The position numbers and the translations under genes were made by a program. Shown here one piece after another: positions 20,901 through 31,130 of a stretch of 64,000 bases of DNA. Position 1 is the first letter of the stretch, and every line of letters begins with the position of its first letter. The stretch is from Selaginella moellendorffii (taxonomy: Eukaryota > Streptophyta > Lycopodiopsida > Selaginellales > Selaginellaceae), in contig NW_003314339.1 in NCBI RefSeq assembly GCF_000143415.4, positions 727,101-791,100 of the forward strand. The letters are read 5' to 3'. The notes beneath the pieces were generated by a model that searched no databases, was not told the origin of the DNA, and saw only the letters and a list, made by a program, of their open reading frames with translations.

Positions 20901-23558
20901 TTGTGAATATTCAGACACGAGGACTGAAAAGCGCACTGGTGGCGCGTCGAAGAAGGACAAACAGACAAGCAATAGGAAAAAAGGAGGTACAAATTATATT
21001 TGCAATGGCGTGTGGTCTCATGCCATTCCTTGCAGGAGACACTTCTTCAAAGGCAAAACAGGCAAGCACCAGCCAAGCTCAAACTGACAGTGGTCATAAA
21101 AAGCGAAAGCACGTTGGACAGTCGTCGGGATCAGAGGCGTTTGATTCGAAAAGGAAGAAGGGCAACGAAAAGATGATAGGTAATGCCTCGCGGTTATGGC
21201 GTGTGTGCTCATGCCATTCATTGCAGATCAAGGGCTGAGTGAAAGGAGCCAGTCACCACCTTCTTACTCAGATTCCTATGGCGGACTCCCCTTCCCCAAT
21301 CTCAATGGAGAGGTACAATGGATGAGGGATGCTTTTCAAGTCAGGGCCACGTTTTTCTCATCTCGTCGTCTTCGAAGGGTGCAAGAACGTGCAGAAACCA
21401 TGTTAAGACAGTCGGGTGAGGATACGGTCCTAGGTCACGCACTAAAACAGGCTATGGATGTCTTGTATTTTGAGATGGAGACTCGGCTAGATGATTTTTC
21501 CAAGATGGTCCTGGAAAAACAAGCCATCCAGCCTGAGCAGCCTATGGAAGAAATGCAAGAGGGGGATGAGGAGCCAGAGAAAGATAATGAGCAGGAAGAG
21601 CAGAAGGACGAAGAGGAGGACAAAGAAGAGGAGGACGAAGAAGAGGAGGACGAAGAAGAGGAGGACGAAGAGGACTTGGATGGTCCTCACAATGGTGACG
21701 ATCACAATAACGACGATGACGATGATGACGATGATGGCCAGCCTGAGGTGGCCAAAGAGCAGCGGAGGAAGGTCATACAAGACAAACCATCAGGTAAATA
21801 ATAGTACATCCATTCCTAACCTTTTACCATTTCTAACATTGTCCATGTAGGTCGCAGAAGAAATGGTAAGTAGAGATTATTCAGTTGAATTAAGATACAA
21901 ACTCTAGCCTTTAGTGTCGAGGAAGGATAGTGCCAAGCAAGGGTCGAAACGTATGTCCAATCCTTCAGAATCAGCAGTGCGCCCAAGTGATATCGGTCCT
22001 AGTTCCTCAATAGCAGTTGATGGTAAATACAGTATAGTCGATTCAATGTGCTAATGAGTTTGTTTTTAGTAGCCAGTAGGGAGGATACCATCTCAATTGA
22101 AGGGAGATATTTGGACATGCATATGGATCCGCCAGTGGACTCTACTTGCCTGCAAGAGTCATCAGAGCTGGTGGAGGCTACTATCCATATCAACGCCAAG
22201 CAAGCTGACCACGCTCCACTTGATGCTACCCATACCACTGAGTCAATCTTGTCCACATATCCAACTGACGGTGACCAGGCGCCATTGGACCCGCATGAGG
22301 CCGCCCCAGCCGCCGAGCCGGTCGTATCCTCATTTCCAACGTGTGCCCAATCGTCTGACTACGCGCCGTTGGAACCTCCCTACACCGCCCCTGCTGCCTG
22401 TTCGGTCATGTCCACTTTGCCAACGGAGGCACCAGCTGAAATGGCGTGTGATCACACGCCATCGGAACCACCCCATGCCACTGTTGAGCCAGTTGTACCA
22501 GAGTCTACAGCTGAAATGGCATGTGCCCACACGCCATCGGATGCGATTGACCCCACATTGCAGAGGAGAGTATTTCCGCCCTTCACGTTTCCTCGACAAA
22601 AACCCTCTGAACGACCATCGGGAGCACCATTCGCTAATATTGTAGATGGTAAAATTGACTTGTACCATTTTTTATGCTAACGCATTTCATTTCAGAGTCA
22701 CGGCGAAAGTACTGTATCGTTTTTGATCTGAACGGTGTCCTTTTCTCCCATGAGCGTGGCTCGTCCTCAAATGTCACTGCACCTTCCAAAGCCTGCGGTC
22801 GCAAGTTGGTCAAAAGAGACAGATTCACATTAATCACACGGGAGAAACTGCGGGATCTAATAATGACCATGCGACACTTAAAACAGAGGGCCGGGTTCAA
22901 TTTGCAATTGGGAGTTTGGACATCCATGATGCGCCACAATGCATTAACGTTGCTACAGATGATGCACGATCAGACGCGAGTAATATTACCATTTGACTTT
23001 CTCCTAACGCAGGAGGATTGCTTGACTATGGTCCATGTGAGGGGTAGCAAGCCCATCTTCGTCAAGGCAGAGGCTGTAGTGATGAACCGGACTGCTAGGT
23101 CAAGTGAAATCCTCATCATCGATGACTCGCCGATTAAAACTGCAGCGAACACGCACACATATGCAGTGCACCCCATCTCTTGCAGTATGGAAACTAGGGA
23201 GAAGAAACCGTATGTTCTGGGGGACCTTGCAAAATGGCTTGAAGCGATGGTGATAGAGAACCGGCCAGTCCAGGAGGTGGCTGCAGAAATCAACCAAATG
23301 GCAGATGGAACGGTATATCAAAAGCCATTTGATCGGACAGACACCAGTCATCATTTATGGCATGTATATTGTCTAGCCAAGCACTATCCGCATCTCCATA
23401 ATCTGCTCAACCGGATGGGTTCTTCGACCACTGAACATGAGCGTGGACGTATTAGAGAAGAGATGGCATTACTATTGGGTTTAAATCCTGATAGTGTGGA
23501 GAGTGATGAAATTCCAAGATTATTGTATAGGCGTTGGAGGCAAAAAATAACAGTCTGA
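17950..23558 (+). CDS. Large spliced T13 gene: ParB-like, methyltransferase-like, acidic tract, FCP1/NIF-like domain (copy B)
   Basis: I read this as one gene. Proposed exons: 17950-17952 (ATG alone), 18192-19370, 19425-20733, 20784-20858, 20897-20986, 21036-21179, 21227-21793, 21851-21865 (15-nt microexon), 21915-22022, 22070-22648, 22696-23558. Every junction has GT-AG and keeps frame, giving about 1,643 residues. Residues 228-345 resemble a ParB/sulfiredoxin-like domain: IDVSRIEI start, then a GQH-like motif at about 302-304 (RQH here, GQH in copy C). Residues 778-812 (KCVVEYNCGGLFF...) resemble the glycine loop of DNA methyltransferases, but without a clear catalytic DPPY. About 1038-1105 is Glu/Asp-rich. 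Residues 1362-1640 are an FCP1/NIF-like HAD domain with FDLNGVL (second Asp replaced by Asn, as in a known plant subfamily) and DDSPIK at 1499. A TGA at 19290-19292 (codon 368, CGA in copy C) breaks this copy. Exons are inferred, not supported by transcripts. Confidence 0.6.
17953..18191 (+). other. Intron 1 of the large T13 gene, with three palindromes
   Basis: GTAAGT donor directly after an ATG and TTTTTGAACAG acceptor; splicing puts that ATG in frame with ARNCVLL. Palindromes at 17978-17999, 18055-18076 and 18115-18136. The frame downstream has no ATG of its own near its start, which supports an upstream start exon. Confidence 0.5.
19371..19424 (+). other. 54-nt intron built around a palindrome
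   Basis: GTAAGCC...CATTGCAG; palindrome at 19392-19413. Length is a multiple of three and it has no stop, so it could also be read through. Copy C has the same at 46597-46650. Confidence 0.65.
20859..20896 (+). other. 38-nt intron, more than half palindrome
   Basis: GTAAGGTCACGTGAGG...TTATAG; palindrome 20865-20885 starts six bases after the donor. Exceptionally short for a spliceosomal intron, yet frame continues across it. Present in copies C and D (62881-62918). Confidence 0.6.
20987..21035 (+). other. 49-nt intron built around a palindrome
   Basis: GTACAAATT...CCTTGCAG; palindrome 21005-21026 lies just before the acceptor. Same in copy D at 62742-62790. Confidence 0.65.
21180..21226 (+). 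other. 47-nt intron built around a palindrome
   Basis: GTAATGCC...CATTGCAG; palindrome 21196-21217. Copy D has it at 62551-62597. Copy C lost the acceptor half and the first exon bases in a deletion of about 56 bp near 50240. Confidence 0.65.
22441..22537 (+). repeat. Two in-frame palindromes within exon 10 of the large gene
   Basis: 22441-22462 (ATGGCGTGTGATCACACGCC...) and 22516-22537 (ATGGCATGTGCCCACACGCC...). Each is preceded by GCTGAA and encodes a near-identical peptide (EMACDHTPSE, EMACAHTPSD) in a Pro/Thr/Glu-rich linker before the FCP1-like domain. Kept in copies C and D. Confidence 0.8.
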
Positions 23559-23965
23559 GATGGCATGTATTTATTTAAAAATGTAACTTATTATGGCATG
23601 GGGTTCCATGCCATTGTATTAATATTAAAAGACAATTCTTTGAGAGGATTTGCATTATACTAGAAGTGTTACAGCATGTTATTGGAAGTCTACGAAGTTG
23701 TTTTATTAATAAGGGGAAAGTAAAGATTGAATGGGGACTTGGGCTCCACCTAGACTCGGAGCAACTGAGCCAATATTAAAAGGATGGAAAGAAATTGGAC
23801 GACGATGACAAGGAGAAGAGAGAGGTGAAGCAGTGAGAAGTGATTGAGTAGACATTTCCTTGTTTAAAATAAAATGGCATGTGCCTCAATGCAGTTGAAT
23901 TTTGTTATATTTATATACTATATAAAGGTTTGGAAACCTTATTTTACAAGTGGGATAATGACAAT
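23559..23965. other. T13 3' non-coding end, FCP1 side (copy B)
   Basis: No gene. Palindrome at 23593-23614 (ATGGCATGGGGTTCCATGCC...) just after the stop codon may serve in transcript ending. The rest is AT-rich, with a degenerate palindrome half near 23874. Confidence 0.5.
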
Positions 23966-23989
23966 TCCCACTTTAACGAAATAGAGCTT
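23966..23989 (-). repeat. T13 terminal inverted repeat (FCP1 side), copy B
   Basis: TCCCACTTTAACG...AGAGCTT, the reverse complement of the left end. A second short inverted CCCACTT/AAGTGGG pair lies just inside (about 23948-23971), giving this end a subterminal hairpin. Confidence 0.9.
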
Positions 23990-25385
23990 ATGCCCATTTA
24001 CCTTGGTCACACTGGTGGTCCAACACCACCTACATTCCAATCCCGTCTCTCGAAGACTGGGTCATCCATCCATGAGTGGTCATCCCAGATCCACTCCTTA
24101 ACATCCTTAGGATGCCTACAGACATGGAGAATAGCCTTCCCAAATATCTCTGTTTCGGTCCCCACCAAGTCCCTTTCTGTCCTTGGCTGTGTTCGCCAAC
24201 ACTGCCACTGGATCGAGGCCCACCGGCCCGACCACTAAGTCCCACTATCCTCTAGGACTTCCTCACTGTGTGACTGTGTCCTTGGTCACCACACCGGAGG
24301 GCTACCCCTCTTCCTTTCCACAGTCTGGGACTTTGGGACACCATTTCGGAACACCGTGGCCTTACGCAAGCCTCATGGGTACTTTCCCCGCCTTTCGTCT
24401 TTAGGTGCTCTAGCCATGGGCTTAGAGCGAGGTTCCGTTGAGCCACACCAGGTATCCAAGTAGGTAGTGCCACCCACACTTGGACTGGGAGCATCGGCCA
24501 GTCGATCTCTTGGGGGAACTAGAGCCGGCTCTTGAACACTTCACCAAGCTACCCCGCTTGTCGGTCCGTGTTCACTCTAGTCTTGGACTTCCCAGTGGGC
24601 AGCTCATCACCCAACACTGGGTCCGGCCTTCCTGGGCCAAACTGGCCTTTCCTGGCCAAACTGGCTCCACTGCAGTCCTCCCCCTACTATACTTTTGGAG
24701 CTCACCAAACCCCCCAGGGTCTGGGAGACGAACGCTTTGGGCTTTCACCCTCTCAGGCTTCGAACTCGGACTCGGACTCGGACTCGGACTCGGACTCGGA
24801 CTCGGACTCGGACTCGGACTCGGATTTGGACTCGGACTCGGCCTCGGCCTCGGCCTCGGTCTCGGTCTCGGTCCCGATCTCGGTCTCGGTCTCGGTCCCG
24901 GTCTCGGTCTTGGTCCCGGTCTCGACTTCGGACTCCATCTCGGGTCCATCTCGGACTCCATCTCGGACTCCACCTCGGACTCCATCTCGGGTCCTTCTCG
25001 GACTCCATCTCGGACTCCATCTCGGGTCCATCTCGGGTCCATCTCGGACTCCATCTCGGACTCCATCTCGGGTCCATCTCGGGTCCATCTCGGACTCCAC
25101 TTCGGGTCCATCTCGGACTCCAACTCGGGTCCGCCTCGAACTCCATCTCGGACACTTCCATGTGTCATGTGTTGGTCTTTTTTGGGTCCCTTTTTGAAGC
25201 CTCGCTTATTGCTCTCTTTGTGCTTGTTCCTCGAGCACTTCGTTGGGAGTTCCACTCCCGCTCTTGACTTTTCAAGTCGGAGCTTTTGGTCCAAACGTGT
25301 TACCCTCGTTTGGCTCTCGCTTCGGCCACTACCATGTGGCGCCCTTCCGGCTCCACTTTGGGGCCTAGGGATTTTGTGTCTCACA
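23990..25385 (-). repeat. LTR-E, right LTR of the 5515-25385 insertion (5'-trimmed on the plus strand)
   Basis: Ends GGGATTTTGTGTCTCACA and is followed by CCTAG. The opposite terminus (TGTAAGC and about 230 bp) is missing, replaced by the end of T13 copy B. Contains the CTCGGA and ACTCCATCTCGG arrays. Confidence 0.75.
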
Positions 25386-25390
25386 CCTAG

Positions 25391-27820
25391 TTCCTCCCCA
25401 TTGCCAAGTCCTCTCACTTGACAAGTTGGTGATCATGCATGGACTCCTCCATGCTTGGCCCCATGGCCCACCCTTTTTGAAGTTATCACCTTCAACTAGG
25501 GTATTTGTTCCCTTGACTTGCCAATCTCACTTTGGCAAGTCCTCCGACCACTGTAACATGGTTCCTGCACAAGCGTGAAAGCCCTTAATCATCAAATTTC
25601 GTTCAAAGCCCTCTCTTTGAACACTCGGGAACTACTTCCCTAACCTTGATAGCCTTGCCCCATGGCAAGCTTCAAGACCACGCTTCTGTTGCGCCATTCT
25701 GATTTTGCGCGTTCCTTGAACCATTTACGCTTGGCCTTTCTAGGTACTAAGCTACCTAGAATCTTTTTTGGGAACCTTGAAAGAACTCTATCCCTTAGTT
25801 TGCTAAGGCCTCCCTTTTTGCAAGCTTTCCAATTGCCATATAGTCTAACATGGACAATTCCATATTTTAGACTCTCCATAGCATCACGGTTGCTAGCGGT
25901 AACACCCTCGAGCCCCCACTCAATTCTCCACTCCCAGTTGGCATAACCAACCTTGGTTATGCCCTTCGATTCTTATGGTTCGGTTCTATCCCTTTACTTC
26001 TTGCTTTTGGCTTCACACCTTTCCTTTGGTCATTCTCCTCCAATCCAGGAGGATAGCTTTGCACTTTCTATCATGCCTTAGCAAGTATTCTTAGGGATGA
26101 ACCTACCCGATAGCCTAGGGAGTGGTTCCTCAATCCAGGTATGTTCACCTTATAATCCCACACACCGGGATTACGTTGTTGCTTATGGGCCTTTGCATGC
26201 CCATTGCTAGCCTTGCCAAAATTCCATTTTTGGCTTTGTCCAATTCGAGTAGACAGTCTTCTCCTGTTTCCGCCACCTTGGACATTTGGATAGCACCTAC
26301 TATCCATCATTCGCTAGGGACTTAGTCCCTTGGGCCTTATCTACTACCCTCGCGATATCAAACACCACCTTCTGGTGTTCTAGAGTGTTCGGGTGTCCCA
26401 ATGACGGCTTCCTTGACAATGAGTATTTCCTTTTATGACATTGACTTACTATATCGCAACATAAGCAACTTATCCCCCGCAAGGGTATATCCACTTCCCT
26501 ATGCCATTAAGAAGGCTTGGGTAGCTACCTTCTACCCGTATAACCAATTATTTTGCACCTCTTGCTTAGTTGCTTCGTAGTTGTCAAGTCCTACAACTCA
26601 TTGCTGGTGCTTCCACACCTCCATCATTATCTGGGTCACCATACTCCAACCGCATGCCTTCCAGCTTAGGCCATGCCATTCCCATTTCTATTAGGATTCC
26701 TTTGGCAAGGGGTTCTCATGAACCCACCAACATAGCCTCAAGGTATCACACCTTGGCACATTTGGTGTCTCCACACCATCAGCTCCACGAGCCTACCTCT
26801 ATGACACTTCTTCCTTGTGTCTAAGTCTTTGCTAAGACCAATACCACTCTTTCTCATGCCAACCATCCGTTAGCACTGTACCATAGAGGTCACACACAAC
26901 TTTATGTCAAAGTTGTTTTCTTTTTGGGAACACCTTTCCCACGACTTTAGCATGGCACATATTGCCATCGATGAGATACCCTCTGTTCTCATCCTTGGAT
27001 CCTATGATCCCCCCCCATCCTTCGTGGGGTACAACACACCTCAGTCCAAATGCTTCCATCAGTCCTTTTAGGACCATCCCTTGACTCTACTTGAGTCATC
27101 CAGTAGTTTTGGACTTGGTTAATCCACAGACCTGTAAGGTTCTACTTGTGAGGCACTAGCTCACTGAAATACACTTTTTGCATTCCTGTCCTACTCAAAA
27201 GGACTATTTTCACAAGTTTTACTCTGACACTTGATTTTGTTCTCTGGGGCAACCTTTGCCCCTTAGGACTACTTGTCCATGTGATGAGAATACCAACTCA
27301 TCTCTAAGTACACCCCCCAACTCCTTGGGTTGTTCCAGCATTTATTAGAGGTAGCCCCGGCTACCATTTCAAGGACTTGAGTCCTCTTCCATATTTGACC
27401 TCCCACAGTCATTACCTCTGGTCTCACATTCATGAGCACCAACCTCAACTATATGAGGAAAATCTTGTGACTCCTTTATTGTTTTGGAGCCTAAATCTTT
27501 CCCGTGATCCCAACTATAGTTCTTTATCACAACTACGTTAGCCCATTTGTTGCGTCAAACGCTCATCTGGATCACATCCTCAGCTCTCTGAGGAGACCTT
27601 ATACTGTTCCCAAGATCCCAAAGTCGTTCCATTATTGGCCCTTTTATATCCATCACATTGTGCCCAAGTTCACGCATAAACTTGAGTGGAGAGCCATGTC
27701 CTCTCGACATGCTACTCCTCCAGGATAGGCCCACTCCTAGGACTTTCCAATGCCAACATCAATGGTGATATACTTGAGCACCAATAAAAGTTGGACTAAG
27801 GAACAGCTCCGATACCAAAT
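25391..27820 (-). mobile_element. LTR-E internal region, non-coding, with primer-binding site at 27806-27820
   Basis: No frame longer than about 90 codons and no gag-pol similarity, so this family is non-autonomous (LARD-like). At 27806-27820 GCTCCGATACCAAAT is the reverse complement of ATTTGGTATCGGAGC. That is the primer site of the chromovirus at 38525, placed directly beside the LTR edge at 27821. The element therefore reads on the minus strand and probably depends on a chromovirus for its enzymes. Confidence 0.65.
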
Positions 27821-28465
27821 TGTAAGCAACTAATTTTTCGATTTTACTTTAGTCACTTAACTGTACCTCCGACCACTTGGAGGAGTCTTATTCACAACCT
27901 CCATAAGTCCCAGTTCAGACTTGGGGTTTGCCAGCCCTGAGAATGGCATCCATGCCACTCAACCTTTGCACTTAGTCCAAGTGCTCCACGTGTCCGATCC
28001 CATGACCGACACTCCAAGGTACCACCGACATGGCAGCCCGTTACGCTAAGGCCATGCCCAATCACCTTTGCCACACTGGTAGTCTAATACCACTTGTATC
28101 ACAGTCTTGGCTCTCCAAGACTAGGCAAACCATCCATGAGTGGTCATCTCAAATCCACTCCTTAGCATCCTTAGGATGCCCACCGACAAGGGGAATAGCC
28201 TTCCCCAATATCCCTCTATCAGTCCCCACTAAGTCCTTTTCTACCCCTGGCTGTGTTTGCCAACACTGCCACTGGATCGAGGCCCACAAGCCCGACCACT
28301 AAGTCCCACTATCCTTTGGGACTTCCTCACCATGTGACCGTATTCTTGGTCACTGCATTAGAGGCCTACTCCTCTTCCCTTTCACCGTTTGGGACTTTGG
28401 GACAACATTTTGAAACACTGTGGCCTTACGTAAGCCTCATGGGTACTCTCCCCGCCTTTCGCCTT

Positions 28466-31098
28466 TGTGAGACACAAAATCCCTAGGCCCCAAAGTGGAG
28501 CCGGAGGGGCGCCACGTGGTAGTGGCCGAAGCGAAAGCCAAATGAGCGTAACACGTTTGGACTAAAAGCTCCGCCTTGAAAGGTCGAGAGCGGGATTGGA
28601 ACTCCCAACGAAGTGCTCGAGAAACAAGCACAAAGAGAGCAATAAGCAAGGCTCCAAAAAGGGACCCAAAAGGACCAACACATGACACATGGAAGTGTCC
28701 GAGATGGAGTTCGAGGCGGACCCGAGTTGGAGTCCGAGATGGACCCGAAGTGGAGTCCGAGATGGACCCGAGTGTGGAAGTGTCCGAGATGGACCTAAGT
28801 TGGAGTCCAAAGTGGAGTCCAAGAAGGACCCCGAGATGGAGTCCAAGGTGGAGTTCGAGATGGACCCGAGATGGACCCGAAATGGACCCAAGATGGGACC
28901 CGAGATGGAGTTCGAGATGGAGTCCGAGATGGAGTCCGAGAAGGAATCCGAGATGGACCCGAGATGGAGTCCGAGATGGAGTCCGAGATGGACTCAAGAT
29001 GGACCCGAGATGGACCCGAGATGGAGTCTGAGATGGAGTTCGAGAAGGACCCGAGATGGAGTCCGAGGTGGAGTCCGAGATGGAGTCCGAAGTCGAGACC
29101 GGGACCAAGACTGAGACCGGGACCGAGACCAAGACCGAGATCGGGACCGAGACCAAGGCCGAGGCCGCGGCCGAGTCCGAGTCCGAGTCCAAATCCGAGT
29201 CCGAGTTCGAGCCTGAGAGGGTGAAAGCCCAAAGCATTCGTCTCCCAGACCCTGGGGGGTTTGGTGAGCTCCAAAAGTATAGTAGGGGGAGGACTGCAGT
29301 GGAGCCAGTTTGGCCAGGAAAGGCTAGTTTGGCCCAGGAAGGCCAGACCCAGTGTTGGGTGATGAACTGACCACTGGGAAGTCCAAGACTAGAGTGAATA
29401 CGGACCGACAAGCGGGGTAGCTTGGTGAAGTGTTCAAGAGCCGGCTCTAGTTCCCCCGGGAGATCGACTGGCCGATGCTCCCAGTCCAAGTGTGGGTGGC
29501 ACTACCTACTTGGATACCTGGTGTGGCTCAACAGAACCTCGCTCTAAGCCCATGGCTAGAGCACCCAAACGCAGAAGGCGAGGAGAGTACCCATGAGGCC
29601 CGCATAGGGCCACGGTGTTCCGAAATGTTGTCCCAAAGGCCCAGACTGTGGAAAGGAGGAGGAGTAGTCCTCTAGTGTAGTGACCAAGGATACAGTCGAG
29701 TGGTGAGGAAGTCCCAAAGGACCGTGGGACTTAGTGGTCAAGCCTGTGGGCCTCGATCCAGTGGCAGTGTAGGCGAACACGGCCATGGGCAGAAAGGGAC
29801 TTGGTGAAGACCGGAAAAGGGATATTGGGGAAGGCTATTCCCCATGTCTGTGGGCATCCTAAGGATGCTAAGGAGTGGATCTGGAATGATCACTCATGGA
29901 CGGATGGCCCAGTCCTTGAGAGATGGGACTGTGATGCAGGTGGTGTTATGTAAGCGACTAAATTTTCCATTCTACTTTAGTCACTTAACCACACCTCTGA
30001 CCACTTGGAGGAGTCTCATTCACAACCTCCATAAGTCCCATCCAGGACTTGGGACTTGCTAGCCCCGAGAATGGCATCCATGCCACTCAACATTTGCACT
30101 TGGTCCAAGTGCTCCACGTGTCCGATCCCATGACCGACACTCAAAGGTACCACCGACATAGCAGCCCGTTACGCTAAGGCCATGCCCAATCACCTTTGCC
30201 ACACTGGTAGTCCAATACCACTTGCATTACCGTCTTGGCTCTCCAAGACTAGGCAAACCATCCGTGAGTGGTCATCTCAGATCCACTCCTTAGCATCCTT
30301 AGGATGCCCACCGACAAGGGGAATAGCCTTCCCCAATATCCCTCTGTTAGTCCCCACTAAGTCCCTTTCTGCCCCTGGCCGTGTTTGCCAACACTGCCAC
30401 TGGATCGAGACCCACAGGCCCGACCACTAAGTCCCACGGTCCTCTGGGACTTCCTCACCACACGACTGTGTCCTTGGTCACTACCCCAGAGGACTGCTCC
30501 TCTTCCTTTCCACAGTCTGGGCCTTTGGGACAACATTTCGGAACACCGTGGCCTTACGCGAGCCACCTGGGTACTCTCCTCGCCTTCTGCCCTTGGGTGC
30601 TCTAGCCATGGGCTTAGAGCGGGTTCCGTTGAGCCACACCAGGTATCCAAGTAGGTAGTGCCACCCACACTTGGACTGGGAGCATCGGCCAGTCGATCTC
30701 CCGGGGGAACTAGAGCCGGCTCTTGAACACTTCACCAAGCTACCCCGCTTATCGGTCTGTGTTCACTCTAGTCTTGGACTTCCCAGTGGGCAGCTCATCA
30801 CCCAACACTGGGTCCGGCCTTCCTGGGCCAAACTGGCCTTTCCTGGCCAAACTGGCTCCACTGCAGTCCTCCCCCTACTATACTTTTGGAGCTCACCAAA
30901 CCCCCCAGGGTCTGGGAGACGAACGCTTTGGGCTTTCACCCTCTCAGGCTCCGGATTCGGACTCGGACTCGGACTCGGACTCGGACTCGGACTCGGACTC
31001 GGACTCGGACTCGGACTCGGACTCGGACTCGGACTCGGATTCGGACTCGGACTTGGGCTCGGGCTCGGTCTCGGCCTCGGCCTCGGTCTCGGTCCCGA

Positions 31099-31130
<32 letters not shown>

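Larger units (their letters stand above)
10785..23989 (+). mobile_element. T13 DNA transposon, copy B (complete, 13.2 kb)
   Basis: Both termini are present: 24-bp perfect inverted repeats at 10785-10808 and 23966-23989. The left flank TAGT (10781-10784) is the reverse complement of the ACTA that precedes copy D at 59787-59790, in the same chromovirus position. The right flank (ATGCCCATTT) is LTR-E DNA and does not repeat TAGT, so the right side has been rearranged. Content: minus-strand 85-residue ORF, minus-strand DUF7869 gene, a 2.9-kb divergent intergenic region, and the plus-strand ParB-like/FCP1-like gene. It resembles an autonomous copy, apart from one nonsense codon in the large gene. 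Confidence 0.85.
5515..25385 (-). mobile_element. LTR-E retroelement insertion (CCTAG target duplication), internally rearranged
   Basis: Left edge TGTAAGAGAC at 5515 is preceded by CCTAG; right edge ...TGTGTCTCACA at 25385 is followed by CCTAG then TTCCTCC. The uninterrupted sequence GGAACCTAGTTCCTCC exists near 36806-36822, so this was one insertion with a 5-bp duplication. Between the edges lie the left LTR, a short piece of internal DNA (7327-7378), a truncated chromovirus pol, T13 copy B and a truncated right LTR. The interior was therefore rebuilt by later insertions and deletions, or partly by assembly error. Confidence 0.6.

Noticed and set aside
22674-23558. A stand-alone FCP1-like gene beginning at the first ATG near 22674
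   Set aside because: That ATG lies inside a predicted 47-nt intron; the GT-AG junction at 22649-22695 links the domain in frame to the preceding exon in copies B and D.
15142-23614. CRISPR-like or Rho-independent terminator reading of the palindromes
   Set aside because: Spacing is irregular with no spacer of constant length, the setting is eukaryotic, and many copies lie inside introns and exons without a T run.
24480-25421. Long open frames across the CTCGGA arrays (Gly-Leu, Ser-Asp or Arg-Thr repeats) in all LTR-E copies
   Set aside because: All six frames stay open because of the hexamer repeat; the frames differ between copies and are not preserved as proteins.
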